Positions 1 through 9,028 of a stretch of DNA of 64,000 nt are shown here, in pieces (position 1 is the stretch's first letter; every line of letters begins with the position of its first letter). The DNA comes from Parvibaculum sp. GTDB taxonomy: Bacteria > Pseudomonadota > Alphaproteobacteria > Parvibaculales > Parvibaculaceae. Made by a program: the position numbers and the translations under genes. The notes beneath the pieces are model-generated. The model saw only the letters and a list, made by a program, of their open reading frames with translations. It did no database searches and was not told where the DNA came from. The stretch covers positions 1 through 64,000 of the forward strand of contig NZ_JAUSBV010000002.1 in assembly GCF_030651915.1 (NCBI RefSeq), written 5' to 3'.

Positions 1-58
1 TCGGCAACAAAGGCTTGATTAAAGCCCATTCCGCATCGCTCAGATCGAACCGTCCCAT
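1..58 (-). CDS. IS5-family transposase, N-terminal fragment cut by window edge
   Basis: Reading leftward from an ATG at 58, the frame encodes MGRFDLSDAEWALIKPLLP and then leaves the window. This is the characteristic opening of IS5-family transposases with a DUF4096-type N-terminus (aromatic-x-L-[ST]-D-x-[EQ]-W-x-x-I-x-P-L-L-P). Only 19 residues are visible, so neither the subgroup nor an intact catalytic DDE core can be judged. The flank 59-136 has no gene and probably carries the terminal inverted repeat of the element next to the 3' end of the molybdenum hydroxylase gene. Confidence 0.75.
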   Translation of the reverse strand, partial: MGRFDLSDAEWALIKPLLP

Positions 59-136
59 CTCTCCCTCCCAGAAAACCGAGAGAGAAAGTGAATCACGCTT
101 CGCCTGTCAGCGGAATCCCTTTATGAGTACAGAACC
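59..136. mobile_element. Probable terminal region of the IS5-type element
   Basis: This is the non-coding stretch between the transposase start at 58 and the stop codon of the next gene at 136-138. The likely outer end is around 118-136 (CCTTTATGAGTACAGAACC), followed directly by TA at 137-138. Several IS5 subgroups duplicate TA or TNA on insertion. The other end of the element is outside the window, so the inverted repeat and target duplication cannot be confirmed. Confidence 0.4.
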
Positions 137-2391
137 TAGTCCGCCGCGCGGGCGAACTGGCCGGAGGCGGGGGAGAGTTTGTGGTTCTTCAGCGGCAGTT
201 GGCGGATGCGCTGGCCGGTCAGCGAGAAGACGGCGTTGGCGACCGCGGCCGAGATCGGCGGGGTGCCGGGCTCGCCGAGGCCGCCCAGCGGCGCACCGCT
301 TTCGATGAAGTGGACGGCGATCTCGGGCGTGTCGGCCAGCTTCAGCATTTCGTAGTCGGTGAAGTTCGACTGCGCGACGGCGCCACCTTCGATGCTGATC
401 TCGCCGAAGAGCGCAGCGGTGAGGCCGTAGATGATCGCCGACTCGACCTGCTGGGCCGCCGTGTCCGGATGGATGACCTCGCCGCAATCGACCGCGGCGG
501 TGACGCGGTGGACCTTCACTTCGCCGGGCTCGACGATCGAGATTTCGGCAACCTCGGCGACGATCGAGCCGAAGCTTTGCTGGATGGCGATGCCGTGGGC
601 GTGGCCGGCAGGAAGCGGGCGGCCCCAACCGGCTTTTTCGGCGGCCAGTTCCAGCACCGCCAGATGACGGGGCTGGTCCTTCAGCATGGCGCGGCGATAT
701 TCGAAGGGGTCCTGCCCCGCTTCATGCGCCAGTTCGTCGACGAAGCTTTCGTTGAAGAAGGTGTGCTGGGTGTGGGCGACCGAACGCCAGGGGCCGCGCG
801 GCACCGGATTGTCGATCTCGACAAAACGGATCGACTGGTTGGGCACATTATAGGGAATGTGCGGGGCCTCGCCGGGCTCGTCCTTGTGGACATAGCGGTT
901 TTCCCAGGCGAGCGGCATGCCCTTGTCGTCGAGCGCGGCGCGCAGGCGCGAGGTCGAAGCGATGCGATAGGCGTCGTGCTGGATGTCGTCCTCGCGGGTG
1001 TAGATCAGCTTCACCGGCGCGGCGACCTCTTTTGCGATGATCGCGGCGAAGTCGATCTCGCTCGGGAAATCGAAGAAGCCGGCGCGGATCGGGATGCGGC
1101 GGCCGAAACCGCCGCCGAGCAGCATCGGATGCAGCGTCACATTGTCGAAGTCGAGACCGGCGATTTCGGCGATGCGGGCGCGGGCGCCGAGCGGGTCCTG
1201 CACGCCGAGCCAGACATCGGCCTTGCCGTCGCGGATCCAGATGGTGCAGTTCATCGGCTCCATGCAGGCATGGGCCAGGTAAGGCACGCGGTAGGATGCT
1301 TCGACCACGCGGGTGGCACCTTCGAAGGCGCGGGGGGCGTTGCCGGTTTCGAAATCCTTGTCGCTCTTGCCGGCATCAAGCGCCGCGTCGTGACCGGCGA
1401 AAATCGTTTCCGACGAGATCGCTTCGTTGCCCTTGGTGTCGAAGGTCACGTCGAGGGCAAGCGCGGCTTCCTTGGCGCGCCAGTAATTGTCGGCGATGAC
1501 GGCGACGCCGCCGGGAAAGTCGACGACCTGTTTGACGCCGCGGCGGGTGAGGATTTCCGATGCGTCGTAGGCGGCGACGGTGCTGCCGAAAACCGGGGCG
1601 AGATGGACCGCCGCATAGAGAAGACCTTCGGGGCGGGCATCGACGCCATACATTGCCGAGCCGTCGACCTTGGCCGGAATGTCGAAGCGGGGGCGCGCCG
1701 TGCCGACGATGGTGTAGTCCTTTTTGGCTTTCAGCTTCGGCGCGGCGGAAGGCGAATAATCCGCCGCGTCGGCCGCCAGCTCGCCGTAAGTGGCGGACTG
1801 GCCGTTCGGGCCCTTGACCATGCTCATGGCGGCCGTGCATTGCGCCGGCGAGACGCCCCAGCGGGCGGCGGCGGCCTTGACCATCATGTCTTTCGCGGCC
1901 GCGCCGGTGACGCGCATGCCGTGATGGCCGGTATAGCGCACGGCCATGGAGCCGCCGGTGACCTGCAGGTTCATGAACTGCGCGACCTTGGTCCAGGTGG
2001 CGGCGGTGACGCCTTTCAGCATCGGCGGCACGGCATCGCCATCGAGGAAGCGGTTGCCCAGCGCCTCGTTGGCGAAGGCTTTCTCGGCCGGCGCCTGTTC
2101 GGCGCGGACCAGCGACCAGTCGGCCTCGAGTTCTTCGGCCGCCATCATCGCAAGTGCGGTGATGGGACCCTGGCCCATGTCGGAATGGGGGACATAGACG
2201 GTGACAATGTTGTCGGGCGAGATCTTCAGCCAGGTGGTGACGAAGCGTTCGCCGTCTTCGGCTGCCAGCTTGTCGGCGAGGCCGCGGCGCGAGGGACCCG
2301 ATACGGCGACGCCGAGCAGCAGGCCGCCGCCGGCGATGCCGCCCGCGACCAGCAATTGACGACGCGAGGGCTTTTTGAGTTCGATGGCCAT
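136..2391 (-). CDS. Molybdopterin-binding large subunit of a xanthine oxidase-family (IorB-type) hydroxylase
   Basis: The 751-residue protein matches the length and layout of isoquinoline 1-oxidoreductase beta-type subunits. These are membrane-linked molybdenum hydroxylases or aldehyde dehydrogenases that oxidise an aromatic heterocycle or aldehyde and pass electrons to the partner iron-sulfur subunit. The N-terminus has a twin-arginine-type signal (SRRQLLVAGG followed by a hydrophobic stretch), so export of the folded cofactor-loaded complex is likely. Molybdopterin-region motifs include GVQDP, LLGGGFGRR (around residue 430) and GGLGEPGTPP near the C-terminus with the expected catalytic Glu. 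It starts 14 bp after the iron-sulfur subunit gene and forms an operon with it. The substrate cannot be read from sequence. Its stop codon abuts the presumed IS end. Confidence 0.88.
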   Translation of the reverse strand: MAIELKKPSRRQLLVAGGIAGGGLLLGVAVSGPSRRGLADKLAAEDGERFVTTWLKISPDNIVTVYVPHSDMGQGPITALAMMAAEELEADWSLVRAEQAPAEKAFANEALGNRFLDGDAVPPMLKGVTAATWTKVAQFMNLQVTGGSMAVRYTGHHGMRVTGAAAKDMMVKAAAARWGVSPAQCTAAMSMVKGPNGQSATYGELAADAADYSPSAAPKLKAKKDYTIVGTARPRFDIPAKVDGSAMYGVDARPEGLLYAAVHLAPVFGSTVAAYDASEILTRRGVKQVVDFPGGVAVIADNYWRAKEAALALDVTFDTKGNEAISSETIFAGHDAALDAGKSDKDFETGNAPRAFEGATRVVEASYRVPYLAHACMEPMNCTIWIRDGKADVWLGVQDPLGARARIAEIAGLDFDNVTLHPMLLGGGFGRRIPIRAGFFDFPSEIDFAAIIAKEVAAPVKLIYTREDDIQHDAYRIASTSRLRAALDDKGMPLAWENRYVHKDEPGEAPHIPYNVPNQSIRFVEIDNPVPRGPWRSVAHTQHTFFNESFVDELAHEAGQDPFEYRRAMLKDQPRHLAVLELAAEKAGWGRPLPAGHAHGIAIQQSFGSIVAEVAEISIVEPGEVKVHRVTAAVDCGEVIHPDTAAQQVESAIIYGLTAALFGEISIEGGAVAQSNFTDYEMLKLADTPEIAVHFIESGAPLGGLGEPGTPPISAAVANAVFSLTGQRIRQLPLKNHKLSPASGQFARAAD

Positions 2392-2405
2392 GATGCTGTT
2401 CTCCC

Positions 2406-2873
2406 TCAGGCGGCGGTGACGGAACGGATGGCGGCGCGGACGCGCGGATAGGTGCCGCAGCGGCAGATATTGGTGATCGCCGTGTCAATCTCTTCATCCG
2501 TAGGCTGAGGAGTTTCGGCGATCAGCGCCGAAACCGCCATCAGCATGCCGGACTGGCAGTAACCGCATTGCGGCACCTGCGCCTCGATCCAGGCCTGCTG
2601 GAGGGCGCTCAGCATGCCCTCGGCAGCGCCGGCGGATGCGGCCAGTCCTTCAATGGTCACGATGTCGGCGCCGTCGACCGCTTCGACCGGGGTGACGCAG
2701 CTGCGCATCGCAACGCCGTCGACATGAACCGTGCAGGCGCCGCAGGCGGCGACGCCGCAGCCGAACTTGGTGCCGGTGAGGCCGATCTCGTCGCGGAGCG
2801 CCCAGAGGAGCGGCATGTCGGGCTCGATGTCGAGCTCGTGAAGGGTGCCGTTGACGCGCAGCGTGACGGACAT
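2406..2873 (-). CDS. [2Fe-2S] small subunit of the molybdenum hydroxylase (IorA-type)
   Basis: The 155-residue protein has two [2Fe-2S] domains. A plant-type ferredoxin fold carries the cluster ligands in GCGVAACGACTVHVDG (about residues 38-53). An all-helical domain carries CGYCQSGM and NICRCGTYPRVR. It transfers electrons from the molybdenum cofactor of the downstream subunit to an acceptor. Size and motif order are standard for the xanthine oxidase small subunit. Like other Ior-type enzymes it has no FAD subunit next to it, so a cytochrome or membrane acceptor is likely. It is the first gene of a two-gene operon. Confidence 0.92.
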   Translation of the reverse strand: MSVTLRVNGTLHELDIEPDMPLLWALRDEIGLTGTKFGCGVAACGACTVHVDGVAMRSCVTPVEAVDGADIVTIEGLAASAGAAEGMLSALQQAWIEAQVPQCGYCQSGMLMAVSALIAETPQPTDEEIDTAITNICRCGTYPRVRAAIRSVTAA

Positions 2874-3062
2874 GGGGGTTCCTCCGGCGGTTTGGGGGCG
2901 GGCGCGGGGTCGCGGTCGCCGTGACTGACCGGTTTTACCATTTCGGTCATTCGGTATCCAGCCTCGATTTGGCGGTCACGGTTTTGTGATGGCCGGGCTG
3001 GGCGCCGGGGGCGCGGCGGTCTATGTTTTGTCGAGGTTTGTCTGCCGTTTCCGGAGGTCCCG

Positions 3063-3596
3063 ATGCGTGTTGCCGCTCTTGCCGCCCTGTTCACTCTTCT
3101 TGCCAGCGGCGCGCTGGCCGATCCGCGGCTCGCCGCCGGACAATTCATGAGCGCCGACGGGAAAGAAGCCGGCTCGGCCGATCTCAGCGAAGGGCCGACC
3201 GGCGTGCTGCTGCGAATCGAGGTGGAAGGCCTCGCGCCCGGCTGGCACGGGGTTCATTTCCACGCCACCGGCGATTGTTCGGACGAGAAGTTCATGGCTT
3301 CCGGCGGCCATCTCAACCACGCGCATGAGAGCGACAAGGCGCCGCACGGGCTGCTCAACCGCGACGGCCCCGACTTTGGCGACCTGCCGAACCTCCATGT
3401 GCATGAGGACGGGACCGGCAAGGCCGAGATGTTTTCGGCGCTGGTCAGCTTCGACGGCGCGGACGGGCGCGCCGCCCTTTTCGATGCCGACGGCGCGGCG
3501 ATCGTGATCCATGAGGCGGCGGACGATCATGTGAGCCAGCCGATCGGCGGCGCCGGGGCGCGGGTCGCCTGCGCGGTGCTGGAGCGCGCCGAATAG
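3063..3596 (+). CDS. sodC: Periplasmic Cu/Zn superoxide dismutase
   Basis: The 177-residue protein has a clear Sec signal peptide (MRVAALAALFTLLASGALA). Cu/Zn SOD ligands follow in order: HFHATGDC (copper His pair and disulfide Cys), GGHLNHAHES, HGLLNRDGPDFGDLPNLHVHEDG (zinc loop), and VIHEAADDH with a late Cys in ARVACAVLE. It dismutates superoxide in the periplasm. The loop reads GDLPN, as in bacterial forms. It is monocistronic, with an AG-rich ribosome site (CCGGAGGT) just before the ATG. Confidence 0.93.
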   Translation: MRVAALAALFTLLASGALADPRLAAGQFMSADGKEAGSADLSEGPTGVLLRIEVEGLAPGWHGVHFHATGDCSDEKFMASGGHLNHAHESDKAPHGLLNRDGPDFGDLPNLHVHEDGTGKAEMFSALVSFDGADGRAALFDADGAAIVIHEAADDHVSQPIGGAGARVACAVLERAE

Positions 3597-3618
3597 GCCA
3601 GTATTTTTCGGTTGAATA

Positions 3619-3753
3619 ATGACCCGCTACCGGGTCGGCGTGGGCGAGAAATTTCCGATGGCCGAACGGCTGAGGCGCGAATTCGAGCGCGGCGCCGCGT
3701 TCCAGGTCAAGGGGCCGGACAGACAGGCGGTGCCTTACCGGATTTTTTTGTAG
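3619..3753 (+). CDS. Small hypothetical basic protein (44 aa)
   Basis: A short frame follows sodC by 22 bp and encodes MTRYRVGVGEKFPMAERLRR then a basic, charged tail ending PYRIFL. It has no membrane segment or signal. I do not recognise the family. Codon use is like the neighbours, and the rightward frame ends before the convergent divL-like gene. There is no strong ribosome site, so it may be translated from the sodC message or may not be real. Confidence 0.4.
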   Translation: MTRYRVGVGEKFPMAERLRREFERGAAFQVKGPDRQAVPYRIFL

Positions 3754-3824
3754 AGGGCCTCTTCCCTCTTTCCGAACGAGAGACGGTGAACGAGACCATC
3801 CGCTTGCGGATTTTCCCGCTCGCC

Positions 3825-6389
3825 CTAGCCCACTTCGGCCCTTGTCGGCGCGTCGGGCGCGGGGGCGATGCGGGCCGGTGGCGCGGCGCGGACGGGGAGA
3901 TGGCAGGCGACGCGGGTGCCGATGCCGGGCGTCGATTCCAGTGTCACCCAGCCGCCATGCAATTCGACAAAGGAATGCACGAGGCTGAGGCCGAGGCCGG
4001 CGCCGCGGCGGCGGTCGCCCGTTGCATGGGCCTCGAAACGGTCGAAGACGTTGGACTGGAATTCCGGCTTGATGCCGTCGCCGGTGTCGGCGACCCAGAG
4101 TTCGACCGAGTTCTCGAAACGCGCCGCGCCGACCGTGATGGTGTCGCCGGGACTGGTGAAGGCCAGTGCGTTCGACAAGAGGTTGATCATGATCTGCTTG
4201 ATGCGTTTTTCGTCGGCGCGGACGATGCCGATGTCCTTCGGGCAGTCGACCTTCAGCACGACCTTGTTTTTCTGCGCCGGGCGCTGGGCAAATTCCTCGG
4301 TCGCATAAATCACTTCCGACAATTCGACATCGGAGAGATCGAGCGTCATGGCGCCGGCTTCGATGACCGCCAGATCGAGAATGTCGTTGACGACGTCGAT
4401 CAGCGTTTCGGAGCTTTCGAGAATGCCCTGCATGTATTCGTGCTGACGCGGATTGAGGGCACCGAACATTTCGGCTTCGAGAATTTCGCCGAAGCCGAGA
4501 ATGTTGGTCAACGGCGTGCGCAGCTGGTAGGAGACGTGGCTGATGAATTCCGACTTCAGGCGGTCGGCCGTTTCGAGCGCGTCGTTGCGCTCGCGCAGGG
4601 CCTTTTCGATCTGAATCGAATCCGTGACGTCGACGAAGGTCATCAGCGTGGCGCCATCGGGCAGCGGCACCTGCGCATAGTCGATGACGGTGGCGTCCGG
4701 CCGGTTGAGGCGGCCCGTCGATTGCGCGCGCGTGGCCGAGGCGCTGGTGATGCCGGCAATGACACCGGGCACTTCCGGCACGCCGTCGATCAGCGCGTGG
4801 GCGATCGTGGCAAGCTCGTTGACATGCGGTTCGCCCTCGAGGCTGGCGATGTCGAAATTCCAGATGCGGGCGAAGGCCGGGTTCGAGAGTTTCAGGCGGC
4901 CGTCGGAACCGAAAACGGCCACACCTTCATAAAGGTGGTCGATCGTTTCGCGCTGCACGCTGGCCAGCGTGTTGTAGCTGCTTTCGAGATTGAGCCGCTC
5001 GGTGATGTTTTCGTAGAGATAGACGACGCCACCGAAGGGATGTGCCTGACCGATCAGCTTGATCGTGCGGCCGTCGGGCAGGTGCCAGAATTCCTCGACC
5101 GGATCGGGCGAGGTGTAGAGCTCCATGCGGGCCTGTTTCCAGACCTGGAAATTCGCCTGTTCGGGCAGGCGGCGGCGGGCGCGCAGTTCGTCGAGAATTT
5201 CGCCGTCCGACGGGCCCTGATCGAGCCATTGCGCATCGAGACCCCAGAGCGTTTCGAAGGCCCGGTTGTGGAAGGCGAGGCGCTTGTCCGGCCCGCAGAT
5301 CGCCACCGCCGTCGTCACCCGGTCGAGCGTCGCGGCATGGCTTTCGATGTGACGGCGGAGTTCGCTTTCCGCTCCGTCGAGCGCCGAGACGTCGATGGCG
5401 ATGCCGGCGACACCGCCGTCGACGCGCTGTTCGACGATGTCGAGCGTGCGGCGCTCGCCGGCCATGATGGCGCGGCTGCGCTCGCGGGCGCGCGGGCGAT
5501 CGAAAAGGCCACGGCGCAGAACCGAGAGCGTTTCCTCGTTCAGCAGTTCGAGGCCCTTCATCACCGCTTCTTCCGGCGAGGCCGCATCGACCGCTTCGGC
5601 ATAGGCGGTGTTGACCCAGGTGAGCTTTCCGTCCGTATCGCGCCGCCAGGCCGGCAGCGGCACCGTGGTCAATTGTTCCTCGAAGCGGGCGCGCGCGGCT
5701 TCGGCGCTGCGCAGACGGTCCTTCAGGCGCGAGACCTCGGCCCGCTCGCCCGAGACGTCGCGCAACCAGAGCACGGCCAGCGCGCCAGCCGGCCGGCCTT
5801 CGGCCTCGAAGGTGCGCCCGTCGGTCGATTGCACATGAAGCGAAAAGCGCGCGCCGCGGGTGCGCAGGCGCTGAACCGCCGTGTTGAGACGGCCGGCGTT
5901 TTCGGGCTCGAGCCTGGTCAGCAGATAGTTGAAATCGAGATCGCCCGAGGAGGGATCGACCAGCGTCGCCGTCGAGCCGACGATGCGGGGACGGGCCTGG
6001 AAGGTCCCGGGCGCGGCGCGCAGACTTTCGGGCGTCCAGATGAAAACCGCGTCGGGCTCGGCGGCCAGTATTGCTTCAGCGGCGTCGAGCCTGGCGGCCA
6101 GCGCGCCGATACGTGCCTCGCGTTCAAGCGCCACCCGGCGCGCGGCGCGGGCGGCGCGCAGGCCCGTAATGGCGGCTAGCGCCCCGACAAAGGCAATGCC
6201 GCCAGCCACCGCATAGACGGCCGCAACAGCCGGATCGGCGGCCGCTTCCGGCGGCAGGCCAATGGCGGTCAGGCGGTCCATCAAGCCACGCGGCACAATT
6301 TCCTGGGCCGCGGCGGCAGAGGGGATCAACGCGGACCCAAGGCCCGCGGCAAGCTTCCCCATCCCTGAACGGCGTTTTCGCGCCCTCAT
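3825..6389 (-). CDS. divL: DivL-like PAS-domain tyrosine 'histidine kinase'
   Basis: The 854-residue protein has a signal/membrane N-terminus (hydrophobic stretch at about 55-80), several PAS-type domains (about 90-530), a HisKA dimerisation helix and a HATPase domain. ATPase motifs are NLLSNALAF (N box), DTGDGI (G1) and GAGLGLSLV (G2). The H box reads HVSYQLRTPLT: the phospho-accepting His is replaced by Tyr (codon at 4527-4529, about residue 621). This is the hallmark of Caulobacter DivL, the atypical kinase that modulates CckA and the CtrA cell-cycle pathway with DivK. Caulobacter DivL is 769 residues, so this one is somewhat longer. It lies downstream of ahcY on the same strand but is separated from it by a terminator. 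Confidence 0.82.
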   Translation of the reverse strand: MRARKRRSGMGKLAAGLGSALIPSAAAAQEIVPRGLMDRLTAIGLPPEAAADPAVAAVYAVAGGIAFVGALAAITGLRAARAARRVALEREARIGALAARLDAAEAILAAEPDAVFIWTPESLRAAPGTFQARPRIVGSTATLVDPSSGDLDFNYLLTRLEPENAGRLNTAVQRLRTRGARFSLHVQSTDGRTFEAEGRPAGALAVLWLRDVSGERAEVSRLKDRLRSAEAARARFEEQLTTVPLPAWRRDTDGKLTWVNTAYAEAVDAASPEEAVMKGLELLNEETLSVLRRGLFDRPRARERSRAIMAGERRTLDIVEQRVDGGVAGIAIDVSALDGAESELRRHIESHAATLDRVTTAVAICGPDKRLAFHNRAFETLWGLDAQWLDQGPSDGEILDELRARRRLPEQANFQVWKQARMELYTSPDPVEEFWHLPDGRTIKLIGQAHPFGGVVYLYENITERLNLESSYNTLASVQRETIDHLYEGVAVFGSDGRLKLSNPAFARIWNFDIASLEGEPHVNELATIAHALIDGVPEVPGVIAGITSASATRAQSTGRLNRPDATVIDYAQVPLPDGATLMTFVDVTDSIQIEKALRERNDALETADRLKSEFISHVSYQLRTPLTNILGFGEILEAEMFGALNPRQHEYMQGILESSETLIDVVNDILDLAVIEAGAMTLDLSDVELSEVIYATEEFAQRPAQKNKVVLKVDCPKDIGIVRADEKRIKQIMINLLSNALAFTSPGDTITVGAARFENSVELWVADTGDGIKPEFQSNVFDRFEAHATGDRRRGAGLGLSLVHSFVELHGGWVTLESTPGIGTRVACHLPVRAAPPARIAPAPDAPTRAEVG

Positions 6390-6502
6390 GCCACATTTCC
6401 CGACTCAGGGTCGCCCCCCGGAGAGCACAAGACCCGATCGCCCGCAAATCAGCCGGCGGCGGTCATATTACACGATCAGCCGATGTGTCGCGAAAAAGGA
6501 CA

Positions 6503-6532
6503 GAAAAAAGCCCGGCGATGCGGCCGGGCTTT
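6503..6532 (-). terminator. Rho-independent terminator of ahcY
   Basis: The hairpin AGCCCGGC / GCCGGGCT (6509-6516 with 6523-6530, loop GATGCG) is followed on the minus strand by a run of six T. It lies 28 bp past the ahcY stop codon and separates ahcY from the divL-like gene. Confidence 0.85.
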
Positions 6533-6560
6533 TCCATATCAAATCATGCGTCGCGGCCGA

Positions 6561-7979
6561 TCAGTAACGGTAGCTTTCGGCTTTGAAAGGGCCCTGCTGC
6601 GCGACGCCGATATAGGCCGCCTGCTTGTCGTTCAGCTTTTCGAGCTTCACGCCGATCTTGGCCAGATGCAGCATGGCAACCTTCTCGTCGAGCGACTTCG
6701 GCAGCACATAGACCTTCTTGTCGTAGTCGCCGGGCTTCGTCCAGAGCTCGATCTGGGCCAGCGTCTGATTGGTGAAGGAGGCCGACATGACAAAGCTCGG
6801 ATGGCCGGTGCCGCAGCCAAGGTTCACCAGACGACCCTCGGCCAGCAGGATGATGCGCTTGCCGTCCTGAAACTCGATCTCGTCGACCTGCGGCTTGACG
6901 TTGTGCCACTTGAGGTTGCGCAAGCCGCCGATCTGGATCTCGCTGTCGAAGTGGCCGATGTTGCAGACGATGGCGCGGTGTTTCATCTTGCGCATGTGGT
7001 CGACGGTGATGACGTCGATATTGCCCGTCGTCGTGACGAAGATGTCGCCGCGCGGTGCGGCTTCATCCATCGTCGTCACTTCATAGCCTTCCATCGCCGC
7101 CTGGAGCGCGCAGATCGGATCGATTTCGGTAACGATGACACGGCAGCCGGCCTGACGCAGTGAAGCGGCCGAGCCCTTGCCGACATCGCCGAAGCCGGCG
7201 ACGACGCCGACCTTGCCCGACATCATCACGTCGGTGGCGCGACGGATACCGTCGACCAGCGATTCACGGCAGCCATAGAGATTGTCGAATTTCGACTTGG
7301 TGACGCTGTCATTGACGTTGATGGCCGGCCAGAGCAGCGTGCCCTTCTTCTGCATTTCATAGAGACGATGGACGCCAGTGGTGGTTTCCTCCGTCACGCC
7401 CTTCACGCTTTTTGCGATCTGGCCGTAGAAACCGGGCTTGTGCTTCAGGCGGCGCTTGATGGCGGCGAAGAGGATTTCCTCTTCCTCGTTGCCCGGCGTC
7501 TCGAGGAAAGCGACGTCGCCTTCTTCCGCGCGCTTGCCGAGATGGATGAGGAGCGTTGCGTCGCCGCCATCGTCGAGGATCATGTTGGGCGCGCCGCCAT
7601 CCGACCATTCGAAAATACGGTGGGTGTATTCCCAGTAGTCTTCGAGGTTTTCGCCCTTGATGGCGAAGACCGGAATGCCGCGCGCGGCAATGGCCGCCGC
7701 CGCGTGATCCTGCGTCGAATAGATGTTGCACGAGGCCCAGCGGATGTCGGCGCCGAGTTCGGCCAGCGTTTCGATCAGCACGGCGGTCTGGATGGTCATG
7801 TGCAGCGAGCCGGCGATGCGGGCGCCCTTCAGCGGCTTCTGCGCCCCGAACTCCTCGCGCGTCGCCATCAGGCCCGGCATTTCGGTTTCGGCGATGTCGA
7901 TTTCCTTGCGGCCCCAATCGGCGAGATTGATGTCCTTGATCGCGTAGTCGCGCGGATCGGCTTTTGCGGCTTGGCTCAT
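6561..7979 (-). CDS. ahcY: Adenosylhomocysteinase (S-adenosylhomocysteine hydrolase)
   Basis: The 472-residue protein hydrolyses S-adenosylhomocysteine to adenosine and homocysteine, relieving product inhibition of methyltransferases. It is full length and shows [15 protein letters not shown], the NAD-binding fingerprint [16 protein letters not shown], and the C-terminal PFKAESYRY with the Lys and Tyr that complete the partner's NAD site. It includes the insertion typical of bacterial enzymes. A palindrome about 130 bp upstream (8107-8126) is probably its operator. Neighbourhood with HPr and EIIA is typical of alphaproteobacteria. Confidence 0.97.
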   Translation of the reverse strand: MSQAAKADPRDYAIKDINLADWGRKEIDIAETEMPGLMATREEFGAQKPLKGARIAGSLHMTIQTAVLIETLAELGADIRWASCNIYSTQDHAAAAIAARGIPVFAIKGENLEDYWEYTHRIFEWSDGGAPNMILDDGGDATLLIHLGKRAEEGDVAFLETPGNEEEEILFAAIKRRLKHKPGFYGQIAKSVKGVTEETTTGVHRLYEMQKKGTLLWPAINVNDSVTKSKFDNLYGCRESLVDGIRRATDVMMSGKVGVVAGFGDVGKGSAASLRQAGCRVIVTEIDPICALQAAMEGYEVTTMDEAAPRGDIFVTTTGNIDVITVDHMRKMKHRAIVCNIGHFDSEIQIGGLRNLKWHNVKPQVDEIEFQDGKRIILLAEGRLVNLGCGTGHPSFVMSASFTNQTLAQIELWTKPGDYDKKVYVLPKSLDEKVAMLHLAKIGVKLEKLNDKQAAYIGVAQQGPFKAESYRY

Positions 7980-8106
7980 GGGGCAGGGCTCCTTCGGAGG
8001 GCTTGATTTCAGGCTGGCGGCGCGGGCGGCGCAACGCTGCGCCCCGGCCCGCAGGGCGGCCGGTTCGGGGTGGTTATAGCAATGGAGAGCGAAAGGGGCA
8101 AGGCAG

Positions 8107-8126
8107 ATATAAAGAAATCTTTATAT
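8107..8126. promoter_or_regulatory. Candidate SAH/methionine-cycle regulator operator upstream of ahcY
   Basis: A perfect inverted repeat ATATAAAG-AAAT-CTTTATAT stands out in a GC-rich region, 128-147 bp upstream of the ahcY start. It resembles the AT-rich palindromes described for SahR/ArsR-type regulators of methionine-cycle genes in Proteobacteria. The match is from memory of that motif type. No regulator gene is nearby. Confidence 0.5.
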
Positions 8127-8161
8127 GCCCTGTTTCGCGAGACCGGAATTGGCGAAATCCC

Positions 8162-8461
8162 TCAATCGCGCTCGCCGAAGCCGTCCGAAACGAGCGCTTC
8201 GAGGGCCGAGAGCGCGGCTTCGGCGTCGGCGCCCTCTGCCTCGACCAGGATGCAGCAGCCGGGCGATGCGGCCAGCATCATCAGGCCCATGATCGATGTG
8301 CCGGGCACCGTATGGCCTTCGCGGGAGACGCGGATTTCAGCATCGAACTGTTCGGCGACCTGCACGAACTTCGCCGAGGCGCGGGCATGAAGGCCGCGGG
8401 TGTTGACGATGTTCAGAAGCCGGGATGCAGGACGCGATGCCCCGCCGCTTTCGACTGTCAC
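8162..8461 (-). CDS. ptsH: HPr-like phosphocarrier protein
   Basis: The 99-residue HPr-fold protein has the phosphorylatable His25 in NTRGLHARASAKF and a regulatory Ser56 in GTSIMGLMML, the target expected for HPr kinase. In alphaproteobacteria this HPr works in the nitrogen-type PTS relay (EI-Ntr, HPr, EIIA) with regulatory rather than sugar-transport roles. Its start codon overlaps the stop of the EIIA gene (ATGA), so the two are translationally coupled. About 15 extra N-terminal residues precede the usual HPr start. Confidence 0.93.
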   Translation of the reverse strand: MTVESGGASRPASRLLNIVNTRGLHARASAKFVQVAEQFDAEIRVSREGHTVPGTSIMGLMMLAASPGCCILVEAEGADAEAALSALEALVSDGFGERD

Positions 8462-8865
8462 GTGCCTTCGCCCGCCAGAACCCGGCTGGCGATCGAGATG
8501 TATTTGCGGCCCGATTCCTGCGCCTGATCGACAGCGTCGCCAAGGCTTGCCGTGTCGCGCACACTGGCGAGCTTGATCAACATCGGCAGATTGACGCCGG
8601 CAATCACTTCGACCTTCGCCTTGTCCATCACCGAAATCGCCAGATTGGACGGTGTGCCGCCGAACATGTCGGTCAGCAGGATGACGCCATCGCCGGAATC
8701 GGCTGCCGCAACGGCTTTCAGGATGTCCTTGCGGCGCTGCTCCATATCGTCATCGGGGCCAATGCTGATGGCCGCGACCTGCGCCTGGGCGCCGACGACA
8801 TGCTCCATTGCGGCGACAAACTGGCTGGCCAGTTGACCATGCGTTACAAGTACCAATCCGATCAT
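8458..8865 (-). CDS. PTS EIIA component, mannose/fructose family (regulatory)
   Basis: The 135-residue EIIA-Man-type domain begins MIGLVLVTHGQLA with the phospho-accepting His9. DDDMEQRRKDI and LLTDMFGGTPSN are characteristic of the family. No EIIB/EIIC is present, so the protein is likely a regulatory phosphoacceptor of HPr. An in-frame upstream ATG would add 11 residues (MADGQRQRGRS), but the start at 8865 places His at the canonical position 9. The gene sits between hprK and HPr on the same strand. Confidence 0.92.
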   Translation of the reverse strand: MIGLVLVTHGQLASQFVAAMEHVVGAQAQVAAISIGPDDDMEQRRKDILKAVAAADSGDGVILLTDMFGGTPSNLAISVMDKAKVEVIAGVNLPMLIKLASVRDTASLGDAVDQAQESGRKYISIASRVLAGEGT

Positions 8866-9028
8866 CGACCGCCCTCTTTGCCGCTGCCCGTCCGCCAAAG
8901 GCGACGGGGCGGCGATACCGCACCCCTGCGAGGGGCGTATCGTGACCTCATTCCGGCGTCAATGACAAGCGCTGCGATGCAACAATCGGCATCGGAATGA
9001 CGCTTTTTCAAGAACCTGAATTTCGGGA

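Noticed and set aside
181-2451. Long open frame antisense to the IorB-type gene
   Set aside because: GC-rich DNA leaves the mirrored frame open. The composition is Arg/Gly/Asp-rich with no family features, while the opposite strand encodes a clear protein.
3612-6179. 855-codon frame antisense to the divL-like gene
   Set aside because: It lacks recognisable domains and fully overlaps a kinase with conserved motifs.
7980-8106. SAH or SAM riboswitch upstream of ahcY
   Set aside because: I could not find the conserved core of known SAH or SAM-binding RNAs. A protein operator fits better.
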